A DNA stretch of 64,000 bases, from positions 124,001 to 188,000 of the forward strand of contig SMDE01000005.1 of assembly GCA_004346725.1 (NCBI GenBank). Direction: 5' to 3'. This stretch comes from Phytobacter diazotrophicus (GTDB taxonomy: Bacteria > Pseudomonadota > Gammaproteobacteria > Enterobacterales > Enterobacteriaceae). The notes under the pieces are model-generated. The model had not been told where the DNA came from, searched no databases, and saw nothing but the letters and a program-made list of their open reading frames with translations. This document shows positions 24,265 through 32,839 of the stretch, piece after piece (position 1 is the first letter of the stretch; each line of letters opens with the position of its first letter). The translations under genes and the position numbers were made by a program.

Positions 24265-25005
24265 ATGTTGATGAAGAGTGACGCCATGCGCAAGGATGAC
24301 CCTATAGCCCTGTTTCGTGGCGGTGTTGCCGCTTGCCTGCCAACCATCCCCGGCTATTGGAGTATCGGTTTTGCCGCCGGTGCTATCGGCACGTTGTCCG
24401 GGTTTACCGTCTGGCAAACGGCGTTTCTGGCGACCGCGCTCTATACCGGCTCGGCCCAATTTTTGTTTTACTCGCTCTGGGCTGCGGGGGCAGAAATGGC
24501 TTCGGTGGTGCTGAGCGTGTTCCTGGTGAATCTACGCTACCTGCTGATGAGCTCGGCAATGAGCGTGTTCTTTCGCGAGCAGACAACGCTGCAGAAAATC
24601 GTGAGTGGCTTACTGTTGACCGATGAAACCTTCGGCGTGGCGGTTCAGCGCGGCGGCCATCAGGGAACGGTGCCCTTTGCCTGGATGTTTGGGCTTAACC
24701 TGGCCGCGTGGCTGAACTGGATCCTCGCCTGTGTGGTGGGCGGATGCCTGGCCTCGGCGCTGCCACCTGCGTTAATGGAAGGATTAAGTTTCAGTCTGGT
24801 ATCGATGTTTATCGGTCTGGTGCTGATGATTTGGTTTGCCAGTCGGCAGAAAAAACTCGAAACGTTCAGCGTGGCAATAGCGGTACTCGTTACGCTCTTT
24901 GCCGCCGGTCATATGGAGTTAAGTGTCATTGTGATTGTCGCCGCTTCTCTGTCGGCAACACTGGCTACGGTATTGTTACGCGTGACGCAGAAAGGAGCGA
25001 AATAA
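24265..25005 (+). CDS. azlC: AzlC-family branched-chain amino-acid exporter, large subunit
   Basis: Inner-membrane protein of 246 residues of the AzlC/YgaZ (LIV-E) family, which with AzlD exports valine, leucine, isoleucine, methionine or analogues. Motifs: GYWSIGFAAGAIGTLSGF, TALYTGSAQFL, NLRYLLMSSAMS and LLTDETFGVA are the family blocks. AAGGG lies upstream of the ATG at 24265. The small subunit begins one base after the stop. Divergent AraC gene is the probable regulator. Confidence 0.9.
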   Translation: MLMKSDAMRKDDPIALFRGGVAACLPTIPGYWSIGFAAGAIGTLSGFTVWQTAFLATALYTGSAQFLFYSLWAAGAEMASVVLSVFLVNLRYLLMSSAMSVFFREQTTLQKIVSGLLLTDETFGVAVQRGGHQGTVPFAWMFGLNLAAWLNWILACVVGGCLASALPPALMEGLSFSLVSMFIGLVLMIWFASRQKKLETFSVAIAVLVTLFAAGHMELSVIVIVAASLSATLATVLLRVTQKGAK

Positions 25006-25006
25006 G

Positions 25007-25330
25007 ATGGAGCGAAATATTTTACTGACGATTGCGATCGCGGCCCTGGTGACGGCGCTGATGCGCACGGTGCCGATTTTACTGCTTTCCCGCTTTCGTC
25101 TGGCTCCGGTCGTTCAGCAGTGGCTGGGGTTTATTCCCGCCGCCATTATGGCTGCCATTATTGCGGCGGAACTTATCGAGAAACCGGCCCTGACCAGCAA
25201 CGGAATAAGCATATCGTTACTGGCGGCTGCCATCGCCGCCATTACCGGGATTATCACGCGTGGGCTTTTTGCCACCGTTATTGCCGGGATGGTAGCCTAC
25301 ACAGGCCTGCGCTATTTTTTCGGCCTGTAG
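25007..25330 (+). CDS. azlD: AzlD-family branched-chain amino-acid exporter, small subunit
   Basis: Small four-helix inner-membrane protein of 107 residues (AzlD/YgaH family). Start at 25007 comes immediately after the azlC stop. The motif ALMRTVPILLLSRFRLAPVVQQWLG and the GLRYFFGL end are typical. Works with AzlC as a two-component exporter; alone it has no known role. The stop abuts the convergent acetyltransferase gene. Confidence 0.9.
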   Translation: MERNILLTIAIAALVTALMRTVPILLLSRFRLAPVVQQWLGFIPAAIMAAIIAAELIEKPALTSNGISISLLAAAIAAITGIITRGLFATVIAGMVAYTGLRYFFGL

Positions 25331-25771
25331 TCACAGGCTGATGCTGTAACGGACGATATCGCCCAGTTCCGCAACCTGATCATACAGTTTTCGGGCTGGG
25401 TTGTTCGTCCGGGTCACCCAGTAGAGTTTTGCCCAGCCGCTTTTTTCACCCTCCTGACGAATTGCCTCAATCAGCGCTCGTCCCGCACCGCGACCGCGCA
25501 GTTGTGCATCCACATAAAGGTCTTCCAGATAACAGATGGGCTTCGTGACCCAGGTACCTTCATGCATGACGCACAGGGCAAAACCCACCAGTTGTCCATC
25601 CATAACGGCGACACGGCATAACAGTGTGGATTCGGGGGAATGAATGCGCGCCCAGGTGGCGCGCGTAACGGCATCACTTAGCGTGCTGCCCGCAAAATCA
25701 AGATAGCCCTGCCACAGCACTGACCACACAGCATAATCGTCGGGTCTGGCCTCGCGTACTTCCACGTCCAT
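25331..25771 (-). CDS. GNAT-family N-acetyltransferase
   Basis: Acetyl-CoA-dependent acyltransferase of 146 residues. The acetyl-CoA loop is DAQLRGRGAGRALIEAI (V/I-x-x-x-x-R-G-x-G-x-A pattern), preceded by ICYLEDLYV, with TRTNNPARKLYDQ as the C-terminal motif B. Belongs to the diamine-/small-molecule-acetylating branch; substrate unknown. It lies tail-to-tail with azlD with no gap. Confidence 0.85.
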   Translation of the reverse strand: MDVEVREARPDDYAVWSVLWQGYLDFAGSTLSDAVTRATWARIHSPESTLLCRVAVMDGQLVGFALCVMHEGTWVTKPICYLEDLYVDAQLRGRGAGRALIEAIRQEGEKSGWAKLYWVTRTNNPARKLYDQVAELGDIVRYSISL

Positions 25772-25835
25772 TTTTTATCCTTTTGAAATATCACGTGAGG
25801 AGCGATAGTACGCCTGTTTTTCCCTGCAAGACAGT

Positions 25836-26753
25836 TCAGTTTTCCGGTAGCAGGCGTTGGCATACGTCACGTACAAACGTCCGTAACCAACGGTGTGCCG
25901 GGTCGCCTTCTGTTCGGGGGTGCCACAGTAGCGATACGGTGATCCCGCGTGTTTTCACCGGCAGTTCGAATACCGACAGATCGGCGACCGCCGACCGATG
26001 AATGAGAAACGAAGCCGGAACCAGCGCCACCAAATCCGTCGCCCGGGCCACAGCCAGCGCAGCGGGAAAACCGGGAACGAGGGCTGCCACTTTGCGCGTA
26101 AGGCCGACCTCTGCCAGTGCGTCATCCACCGGGCCGGAAAGTGTTCCCCGGCGCGAGGCCACGACATGCTTCCATTCACTGTAATGTGACATTGTCACTT
26201 CTTTAAGCTGGGCCAGCGGATGCCCTTTTCGCACCACGCCGACGAACCTGTCGCGAAACAGCGCCTGGACGCGGATCTCCGGCCCCATCTCACCGAGCAC
26301 GCCAATCTCAAGATCCACCAGCCCTTCACGTAAAGGATGCGGCGTTTTCTCCGGCTTTGCGGCAAAACGCAGAGTGATACCCGGTGCAATGGCCGCGGCT
26401 TCGGCAACCAGTGCCGGGCCGAACACTTCCACAAAGCCGTCGTTGGCACGCAGGGTAAAAAGCTGTTCATGGGTGCTGATGTTCAGCTCGGTCTGTGCCG
26501 GGCGCAGTAACGCGCGGGTTTCGAAAACCGCGTTTTGCGTACGCGCGCGGATCCCTTCGGCATAGGGCGTTAACACCATGTTGCGCCCCGCCCGCACCAG
26601 TAAGGGATCGCCGGTGGTCTCCCGCAGGCGACCGAGCGTGCGGCTCATCGCCGAGGCACTTAGCCCCAGATGGCGTGCCGCACCCGCAACACTTTTTTCA
26701 GCAAGCAGAACGTCCAGTGCAAACAGAAGGTTCAGATCGGGTTCGGTCATCAT
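25836..26753 (-). CDS. LysR-family regulator
   Basis: LysR transcription factor of 305 residues. HTH at about 8-65 (KSVAGAARHLGLSASAMSRTLGRLRE) and an effector domain from about 95. Two consecutive ATGs at 26753 and 26750; the second has better spacing from CAGGAC. Divergent from a DHA2 exporter gene with a 117-base spacer; TGCA copies at the spacing of a LysR T-N11-A site are visible near 26781-26797. It is likely the exporter's substrate-responsive activator or repressor. Confidence 0.87.
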   Translation of the reverse strand: MMTEPDLNLLFALDVLLAEKSVAGAARHLGLSASAMSRTLGRLRETTGDPLLVRAGRNMVLTPYAEGIRARTQNAVFETRALLRPAQTELNISTHEQLFTLRANDGFVEVFGPALVAEAAAIAPGITLRFAAKPEKTPHPLREGLVDLEIGVLGEMGPEIRVQALFRDRFVGVVRKGHPLAQLKEVTMSHYSEWKHVVASRRGTLSGPVDDALAEVGLTRKVAALVPGFPAALAVARATDLVALVPASFLIHRSAVADLSVFELPVKTRGITVSLLWHPRTEGDPAHRWLRTFVRDVCQRLLPEN

Positions 26754-26870
26754 ATGTCCTGTATTGAGATAAGGCGTTTGGTGCAGGTTATAAGTGCAAA
26801 TGCTGCGTCTTCCGCCCTGTATATCCAGTCATTATAGTGACCTCTCGCATCTATTTCGCAGAGGTTTTTT

Positions 26871-28286
26871 ATGCATTTGTTCTCTGACCAGCCGGGTGAT
26901 GAAGGACTGCCGGGACACGAACGCCGTCTGGCGATGGTGGCGGTAATGACCAGCACCACGATGGCTGTTTTTGACGGCTCGATGGTCAATATCGCCCTGC
27001 CACAAATTGCCCGTGTGCTTGAGGTTTCCTCCGGCGATGCGGTGTGGGTTGCCAATGGCTATCTGTTATCCGCCGCCATGACGCTGGCCATTTTCGCCGC
27101 ACTGGCTCCCCGGACGGGCTTTCGTGCCCTCTTTGCCGCCGGGATAAGCCTTTTTACGCTGGCGTCTCTGGGCTGTGCGCTGTCGACCTCACTGGAGATG
27201 CTGGTGGCGATGCGACTGTTGCAGGGCATTGGCGGTGCCGCGACATTAAGTATTGCGCCTGCCATTTTGCGCTCCATTTTCCCTGGCCGTTTACTGGGGC
27301 GGATCCTGGGGATCCACGCCCTGCTCATCGCCGCCAATACGGCCATCGCCCCGGTGATCGGCGGTGCCTTACTCTCCTCCCTCGGCTGGCAATGGTTGTT
27401 CGCGATAAATCTCCCTTTTGGTGTCATCGCCCTGCTACTGACGCTGCGCGTGGTGCCTGTCCATCGCGGTATCATTCGCGGGCGCTTTGATGTTGCCGGC
27501 GCCCTCTTTTCAGCCATTATGCTGGGTGCCGTGATCATGGCCTCAAACGCCTTCTCGCGGCCCGGTGAAGCCGGAGGCTCGCTATTAACCCCGGCGATCT
27601 ACGGGCTTGTTGCCGTTATCTCGGGTATCGCTTTTGTTTACCGTCAGCGCCGGGCGGCACAACCTTTACTGCCACTTACGCTTTTTGCCTCTGCCCGCTT
27701 CTCTCTGGCCGCCTTAACCTCGCTCGCGTCGTTCGTCAGCCAGGGGATGACCTTCGTTGCGCTGCCGTTTCTGTTTCAGAGCGTTTATGGCTATAGCGCG
27801 TTTACCTCTGCGCTGCTTTTTACCGCCTGGCCCGTCGGGATTGTGCTGGTTGCTCCCCACGCCGGACGGCTGGCCGATCGCTATGCCCCGGCCGTTATCT
27901 CCACTGTTGGATTATGCCTCTTTGGCGTCGGGCTCCTGTTGTTAGCGCTGTTGCCGGAAAACGCGCCGGTGTGGGATATCAGCCTGCGTGGTCTGGTGTG
28001 TGGGATAGGGTTTGGTTGTTTTCAAAGCCCCAATAACCGGGAGATGCTGGCCAGCGCCTCCCGGGAACACAGCAGCTATGCGTCGGGTATTCTCGCTATC
28101 ATGCGCACGTTTGGTCAGTGTCTGGGGGCGGCTTTTATTGGCGTGATTTTGTCAGTTTACGCGCCGTCAGGCACGCTGGCCCAGGAGGCGTTCGCGGTAC
28201 GTCTGGGGTTGTGGCTGGCGGCGGGCGCGACGCTGCTGGCGATCGTGGTGAGCGTCAGTCGTTTAAAAACCCGGCCCGTAATGTAA
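26871..28286 (+). CDS. DHA2-family MFS drug exporter
   Basis: Fourteen-helix MFS drug:H+ antiporter, 471 residues, with DHA2 motifs in helix 1 (TMAVFDGSMVNIALPQI) and helix 5 (GIHALLIAANTAIAPVIGGALL). EmrB/QacA-like. It is a second DHA2 member besides smvA in this window, but only distantly like it. The divergent LysR gene is its probable regulator. A strong hairpin terminator lies 10 bases after the stop. Substrate unknown. Confidence 0.87.
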   Translation: MHLFSDQPGDEGLPGHERRLAMVAVMTSTTMAVFDGSMVNIALPQIARVLEVSSGDAVWVANGYLLSAAMTLAIFAALAPRTGFRALFAAGISLFTLASLGCALSTSLEMLVAMRLLQGIGGAATLSIAPAILRSIFPGRLLGRILGIHALLIAANTAIAPVIGGALLSSLGWQWLFAINLPFGVIALLLTLRVVPVHRGIIRGRFDVAGALFSAIMLGAVIMASNAFSRPGEAGGSLLTPAIYGLVAVISGIAFVYRQRRAAQPLLPLTLFASARFSLAALTSLASFVSQGMTFVALPFLFQSVYGYSAFTSALLFTAWPVGIVLVAPHAGRLADRYAPAVISTVGLCLFGVGLLLLALLPENAPVWDISLRGLVCGIGFGCFQSPNNREMLASASREHSSYASGILAIMRTFGQCLGAAFIGVILSVYAPSGTLAQEAFAVRLGLWLAAGATLLAIVVSVSRLKTRPVM

Positions 28287-28296
28287 GTCAGACCTG

Positions 28297-28332
28297 AAAT
28301 GCCGTTCGCAGAAGAGGCTGAACGGCATTTTT
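28297..28332. terminator. Bidirectional Rho-independent terminator
   Basis: AAATGCCGTTC (28297-28307) pairs perfectly over 11 bases with GAACGGCATTT (28320-28330), followed by more T. It lies between the DHA2 gene and the convergent acetyltransferase gene and can serve both strands. Confidence 0.85.
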
Positions 28333-28337
28333 GATGC

Positions 28338-29075
28338 TCAGTCTGGTGCGGTATTACACTGCTCAGGTCTCTGGATAAAACTCTCAAGCGCACGCTTTTG
28401 CTTCCCTTTGCTATCGAAATTTTCCCGGTTAAGCCAGGCTTCGAGCGCTGCACGCAGCGGAGGCCATTCACTGTCGATAATGGATAGCCAGTCGGTATCG
28501 CGATTGCGCTGCTTGCGGGTCATCACCTGGCGAAAACGGCCTTCAAACGTGAACCCGATGCGCTCAGCGGCGCGTCGTGAAGCGATATTCGTTGAGTCGC
28601 AGCGCCATGCCACCCGGCGATAACCCAGCGCGAAGGCCTGGCTCAGCAATAAATAGAGCGCTTCTGTACCCATCACGTTGCGTTGCATCAGCGGGGACCA
28701 GGTCACATGGCCGATTTCAATGGCCCCGTTAACGGTATCAATCGCACTCCAGCACACCACGCCGCAGGCACGATTATCGGTACAGTTGATGACGGCATAT
28801 GGCACCAGGCTGTCATCCGCAATTTTGTGAGCGATCCAGGCAGCCATCTCTTCGCGCGTCTGTGGTTTATTTGCGCCCAGCCATGTCCAGTCACGGTCAT
28901 CTTCTGCCAGCGAAAAAGCCTGGAAAAGCGCATCGCAATGGTTTGAGTCGAGGGGCGCTAACTGGCAGTAGTGGCCGGGAAGCGCGACGCGTGCAGGTTT
29001 GGCAACGGGTTGCCAGTCTGGCAGCGCAAAACCGACCTGCTGCCCGTACTGGTTAATTTGCGTGGTGTTCGTCAT
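28338..29075 (-). CDS. GNAT acetyltransferase (RimJ/RimL type)
   Basis: Acetyltransferase of the RimJ/YnaD/ PF13302 type, 245 residues from the ATG at 29075. AAGG directly before the ATG at 29084 leaves no spacer there, while the second ATG has about nine bases, so it is preferred. Features: AIEIGHVTWSPLMQRNVMGTEAL (acetyl-CoA loop region) and STNIASRRAAERIGFTFEGRF, a hallmark of the RimJ branch that modifies proteins, tRNA-like or antibiotic substrates. No operon partner. Confidence 0.85.
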   Translation of the reverse strand: MTNTTQINQYGQQVGFALPDWQPVAKPARVALPGHYCQLAPLDSNHCDALFQAFSLAEDDRDWTWLGANKPQTREEMAAWIAHKIADDSLVPYAVINCTDNRACGVVCWSAIDTVNGAIEIGHVTWSPLMQRNVMGTEALYLLLSQAFALGYRRVAWRCDSTNIASRRAAERIGFTFEGRFRQVMTRKQRNRDTDWLSIIDSEWPPLRAALEAWLNRENFDSKGKQKRALESFIQRPEQCNTAPD

Positions 29076-29227
29076 CAGTGACATCCTTGATTAAGCGACA
29101 GATTTTTACCCTATCTTTCATCTTTTTATCGCGGCGTGCATTAACGATTACGGCATACTGTTAATAATGGCGCAATATTGCTCGATGATTATGTCGCCCT
29201 TCTGATGCCGGGTCTGGAGAACATCAC

Positions 29228-30487
29228 ATGAGATATTACCCCCTTTTGCGACTTGCGCTTGTGTTAAGCATACTGGTGCCAGTGGTTAGCCTTGCCGCTT
29301 TACCCGTCGGGCCGCAGGTCGGCGACCAGGATTTATCCCCGTTTTACCGCTGGAATGGTGCGCTCCCCGATAAACCCGGCGTTATGCTGCGTGAAGAGCC
29401 CATGAAACACCAGCCGGAGATCGCTGCGGCACAATCGCGGCGAATCCTCTATACCTCCCGCGACGTGCGCTGGGATGCCGGTATTGTCCCCGTGAGCGGG
29501 ACGCTCTATTTTCCGCGAGGCAAACCGCCGTCAGGCGGCTGGCCGCTGGTTGCCTGGGCACACGGCACATTGGGTGTCGCTGACACCTGCGCCCCCTCCT
29601 GGACAGGGCATGCACCGCGCGACGCGAGTTACATCAATAAATGGTTGCAACAGGGGTTTGCCGTCGTCGCAACGGATTATCAGGGGCTTGGCGGGCCGGG
29701 GCCGCACCCTTATCTGATTTGGCAAGCCGAAGGACGCTCAGTGCTTGATAGCGTCCGCGCGGCGTTGCAGGCCCACCCGCAGCAGCTCGCTAATCGCCTT
29801 GTGATAACCGGGCAATCACAAGGCTCGGGGGCCTCACTGGGTGCAAGCTATATTGCCCCGGGCTACGCGCCGGAACTCAAACTACTGGCGACCATTGCCA
29901 CCGGTCTGGTGGCGACATTCCCTGACGGCCCCGTTGCGGCGGGTGACGGGCGAATTCATGGCACACCACCCCGCCTGGAAATGTTACGCCTGATCGGAGG
30001 TTCGCTGGCGGATGATGCGCCAGCGCCTGAATCGCTGGTGACAGACAACGGGGCAAAGCTGCTGGCACGGGCCAGGGTTTCCTGCATGCCTGAACTCGGG
30101 CATGTTCAACGCCGTCTGCATCTGAATGCCAACAATGCGTTTATTGGCGGCAGCGAGCGTATCACCTCTGTGTTAAAACCCGTCACGGATATGCCATCAG
30201 CACGCTTTCCCGCGCCGCTGTTTCTGGCGACCGGTCTGGCGGATCGCACGCTGTCGCCCTATCACCAGTATGCCGCCGTGGCGGCACTGTGCGCGGCAGG
30301 TAACCCGCTTGAATGGAAAACCTATCAGGGCATCACCCATAACGGCATTGTGAATACCGCGTTTGCAGATGAACTCACCTTTGTTCAGGCGGTGCTGGCG
30401 GGTAAACCGCGACCGGACAGTTGTGGGACGTTGGTTGTACCAGGCAAGGCCCAGCCCGCACTAAAGGATATCTTGTATAACAACTGA
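29228..30487 (+). CDS. Secreted lipase-like alpha/beta hydrolase
   Basis: Exported serine hydrolase of the secretory lipase (LIP) type, 419 residues. The signal peptide runs to about VSLAALP. The nucleophile motif GQSQG, oxyanion region WAHGTLGVADTCAPSW, acid residue in LADRTLSPYHQY and His in ITHNG give a complete triad. Four or more Cys residues suggest disulfides in the periplasm. The ATG at 29228 directly precedes the signal peptide. Acts on esters or lipids outside the cytoplasm; substrate not known. Confidence 0.82.
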   Translation: MRYYPLLRLALVLSILVPVVSLAALPVGPQVGDQDLSPFYRWNGALPDKPGVMLREEPMKHQPEIAAAQSRRILYTSRDVRWDAGIVPVSGTLYFPRGKPPSGGWPLVAWAHGTLGVADTCAPSWTGHAPRDASYINKWLQQGFAVVATDYQGLGGPGPHPYLIWQAEGRSVLDSVRAALQAHPQQLANRLVITGQSQGSGASLGASYIAPGYAPELKLLATIATGLVATFPDGPVAAGDGRIHGTPPRLEMLRLIGGSLADDAPAPESLVTDNGAKLLARARVSCMPELGHVQRRLHLNANNAFIGGSERITSVLKPVTDMPSARFPAPLFLATGLADRTLSPYHQYAAVAALCAAGNPLEWKTYQGITHNGIVNTAFADELTFVQAVLAGKPRPDSCGTLVVPGKAQPALKDILYNN

Positions 30488-30494
30488 TTTTTTA

Positions 30495-30526
30495 AGCGCC
30501 GCCGTTTCTCAGAGAATGGCGGCGCT
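30495..30526. terminator. GC-rich hairpin after the lipase gene
   Basis: AGCGCCGCC (30495-30503) and GGCGGCGCT (30518-30526) pair over 9 bases, with a further TTCTC/GAGAA stem inside the loop. No T-tract follows on the plus strand, so it is a weak or Rho-dependent terminator, or a mRNA-stabilising structure. Confidence 0.5.
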
Positions 30527-30570
30527 CTACAATACGGCCCCAACTGGTAACACCCTAAAAAGGATGCCTT

Positions 30571-30996
30571 ATGTTTTTACGCGTAACGACGGAAATCACT
30601 GAGCAAGAACAAAACGAGTTACTGGACGGTTTACGGGAGTTTAATCGTCCCTTTCTCCGCAATCGTGAATGGGGACCTGTTGGCGTCTTTTGTCGTGATG
30701 TAAACGGTAAAATGACCGGCGGATTGATTGGCACGTGTAAAAGCGAATGGCTGTGTATCAGCTATTTATGGGTTAGCGAAACCCTGCGCGGTAGCGGGCT
30801 GGGTACAGAACTGATAAAGGCCGCAGAGAAAGAAGCGGTAAAACAGGGTTGCCAGCAATCACTGGTGGATACGTTCAGCTTTCAGGCATTAGCGTTTTAC
30901 CAAAAGCAGGGTTATGTACTGCAGATGACGCTGGATGACTTTCCGGAAAAAGGCATCCAGCGCCATTACCTCACCAAGACGCTGGCCAGCCTGTAA
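30571..30996 (+). CDS. GNAT-family N-acetyltransferase
   Basis: Acetyltransferase of 141 residues. Motif A is [25 protein letters not shown], followed by [14 protein letters not shown] in motif B. The domain is complete, and AAAGGAT precedes the ATG. It is convergent with the diguanylate cyclase gene, whose stop lies 4 bases away. No substrate can be inferred. Confidence 0.85.
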   Translation: MFLRVTTEITEQEQNELLDGLREFNRPFLRNREWGPVGVFCRDVNGKMTGGLIGTCKSEWLCISYLWVSETLRGSGLGTELIKAAEKEAVKQGCQQSLVDTFSFQALAFYQKQGYVLQMTLDDFPEKGIQRHYLTKTLASL

Positions 30997-30999
30997 TCT

Positions 31000-32559
31000 T
31001 TAGAGGGCCTCCGGGTTGGCAAGCGCCCGGTCCCTGCCCTGAATTTTTGCCATATACAGCGCCTTATCAGCCCCCTCTTTCAGGCGATTCGCGTCATCTT
31101 CATTACCGCTGCCGATCAGGGAAAAACAGCCCGCACTGATGGTGACGACTTTGTTTGTCGCCCCCGATTCGACGTGCGGAATTCTTGCGCTGCGCACCGC
31201 CGTCACCGCCTGACGAGCAACAAACAGCGCGGCTTCTGGCCCGGTATCCGGCAGAATGATCGCAAACTCTTCGCCCCCGTATCGGGCAATCAAATCGGAA
31301 TTACGCAGTTTGAGCTTCTGGATGACTTCGCCCACCGCGCGCAGGCAGTTATCGCCCGCCACATGGCCATAGAAGTCGTTATAGCGTTTAAAAAAGTCGA
31401 TATCGAGCATCACCAGTGAAACCGGCTTTTTACTCAATGAAGAGGCTTTCAGGCTTTGGCTCAAAAACAGATCGAACTGACGGCGGTTGGCAAGCCCGGT
31501 TAAACCGTCGGCCAGCGCCATCAGTTGCAACGTGTGGTTGATGGTGGTCAGCTCATCACGCAGTTCCGCCAGTTCGGTCTGATTACGCACATTCATTCGC
31601 ACCTGGCGAAAAACGATAATTCCCATGAGTAAGGTGCCGAGCAGCAACATGGCATTAAGCACCAGGTCCGGCAAACTGTCCTTCAGCCAGCGTGACCAGA
31701 GTGCCGGTTTGTCATAACCGGCGGCCACGACCAGCGGATAACGTTCAAGGCGCGCAAAGCCATAGATGCGCTCGACGTGATCCAGCGCCGAAACCCAGGT
31801 TGCATTACCGCGATCTTTTTTCGCCAGTTCACGGGTAAAGAGCGGGCTCGCTGAAAGGTTGCGATTAATGACATCATCCGGGAAAGGACGGACATACAGC
31901 GCCGTACCGTCAGTGATCATTAAGGCCAGCAGATCCCGGTTTTCCAGTTCGAAATAGCTATAAAAGTGACGGAAGTAATCTACCCGGATGGTGGCGAGCA
32001 CTACGCCAGCAAAACCGCCTGCGGAATCGCTGATGCGCATGGATACGGGAATCACCAGATCGCCTGTTGAACGGCTCGAAATTACCCGTCCGATATGAAT
32101 GTTGTTATGCCCGTTACGCTGATGATAGTTAAAATATTCGCGGTCGCTGCTGTTGGTGACCATCGGGAGCCGGCCAAGCGCCGTGGCTTTCATATTTCCC
32201 TGCGCATCATAGATGAACAATCCGTGCAGTTGCGGCAAGCGCTCTTTCAGCTCAGCTAACAGCACATCGAAGCGACCGGCATCTAATGTCGAAATACTGT
32301 CTGCCGGTATGGTCCGGCGAATATCACGCAGCGCCAGCTCTGTTTGTAAAACGGTATCTTCTGCCTGACGCGCCTGGGAAACGGACAAGTTGATAGCATT
32401 ACGTTCCATATCCTCGACGGCACGATTCCAGGAGCGGGTCAGCGTCCAGCTACTGGTCATCACCCCCGCCAGTAATAATGCGGTCATGAAAAAAGTGATG
32501 CTACGTCCAAGGGAGGAATCCAGAGCCAGTGCGCCTGAAATATGTTTATTGATGTTCAT
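31000..32559 (-). CDS. Diguanylate cyclase with periplasmic Cache-type sensor
   Basis: Inner-membrane c-di-GMP synthase, 519 residues from ATG 32559 (GGGG five bases upstream; GTG at 32577 is less likely). A transmembrane helix near 25-45, a periplasmic dCache-like sensor to about 300, a second helix, then GGDEF. The active-site GGEEF is at 428-432 and the inhibitory I-site RNSD at 419-422, so product feedback is expected. It is downstream on the same strand of the BLUF-EAL gene, an enzyme of opposite activity, with 280 bases between. Confidence 0.88.
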   Translation of the reverse strand: MNINKHISGALALDSSLGRSITFFMTALLLAGVMTSSWTLTRSWNRAVEDMERNAINLSVSQARQAEDTVLQTELALRDIRRTIPADSISTLDAGRFDVLLAELKERLPQLHGLFIYDAQGNMKATALGRLPMVTNSSDREYFNYHQRNGHNNIHIGRVISSRSTGDLVIPVSMRISDSAGGFAGVVLATIRVDYFRHFYSYFELENRDLLALMITDGTALYVRPFPDDVINRNLSASPLFTRELAKKDRGNATWVSALDHVERIYGFARLERYPLVVAAGYDKPALWSRWLKDSLPDLVLNAMLLLGTLLMGIIVFRQVRMNVRNQTELAELRDELTTINHTLQLMALADGLTGLANRRQFDLFLSQSLKASSLSKKPVSLVMLDIDFFKRYNDFYGHVAGDNCLRAVGEVIQKLKLRNSDLIARYGGEEFAIILPDTGPEAALFVARQAVTAVRSARIPHVESGATNKVVTISAGCFSLIGSGNEDDANRLKEGADKALYMAKIQGRDRALANPEAL

Positions 32560-32780
32560 TTTTTCCCCGTGCTTCACATCCCGTTCTTTAAGTTAAGCAT
32601 GAAAATACGATGATTTATAAGCAAAATCATGTTGCGCTAAGGATGAACTGAGATGTCTCGCGCTATCATCAGCGAGTGAAGTGTCTTCTTATAATGAAAT
32701 AAAACCTGTTAGATGACGTTATTAAAAGGATATATCCGGCGCTGCTTCGCGTTGGCTATTCAGCCATTAAGATGACACTG

Positions 32781-32833
32781 GCGACATAAAAACGAGAATG
32801 ACCTGATCGTATTCTCCCGTCTCTTTATGTCGC
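32781..32833 (-). terminator. long hairpin after the BLUF-EAL gene
   Basis: GCGACATAAA (32781-32790) and TTTATGTCGC (32824-32833) are perfectly complementary, with GAGAAT/ATTCTC (32794-32799, 32811-32816) stacked inside. It lies 6 bases past the BLUF-EAL stop and has no T-tract on that strand. The remainder of 32560-32780 shows no gene. Confidence 0.5.
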
Positions 32834-32839
32834 CCCCGC

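Noticed and set aside
30495-30526. Strong intrinsic terminator after the lipase gene
   Set aside because: The stem is convincing but no T-tract follows on the plus strand, so it is listed only as a weak terminator candidate.
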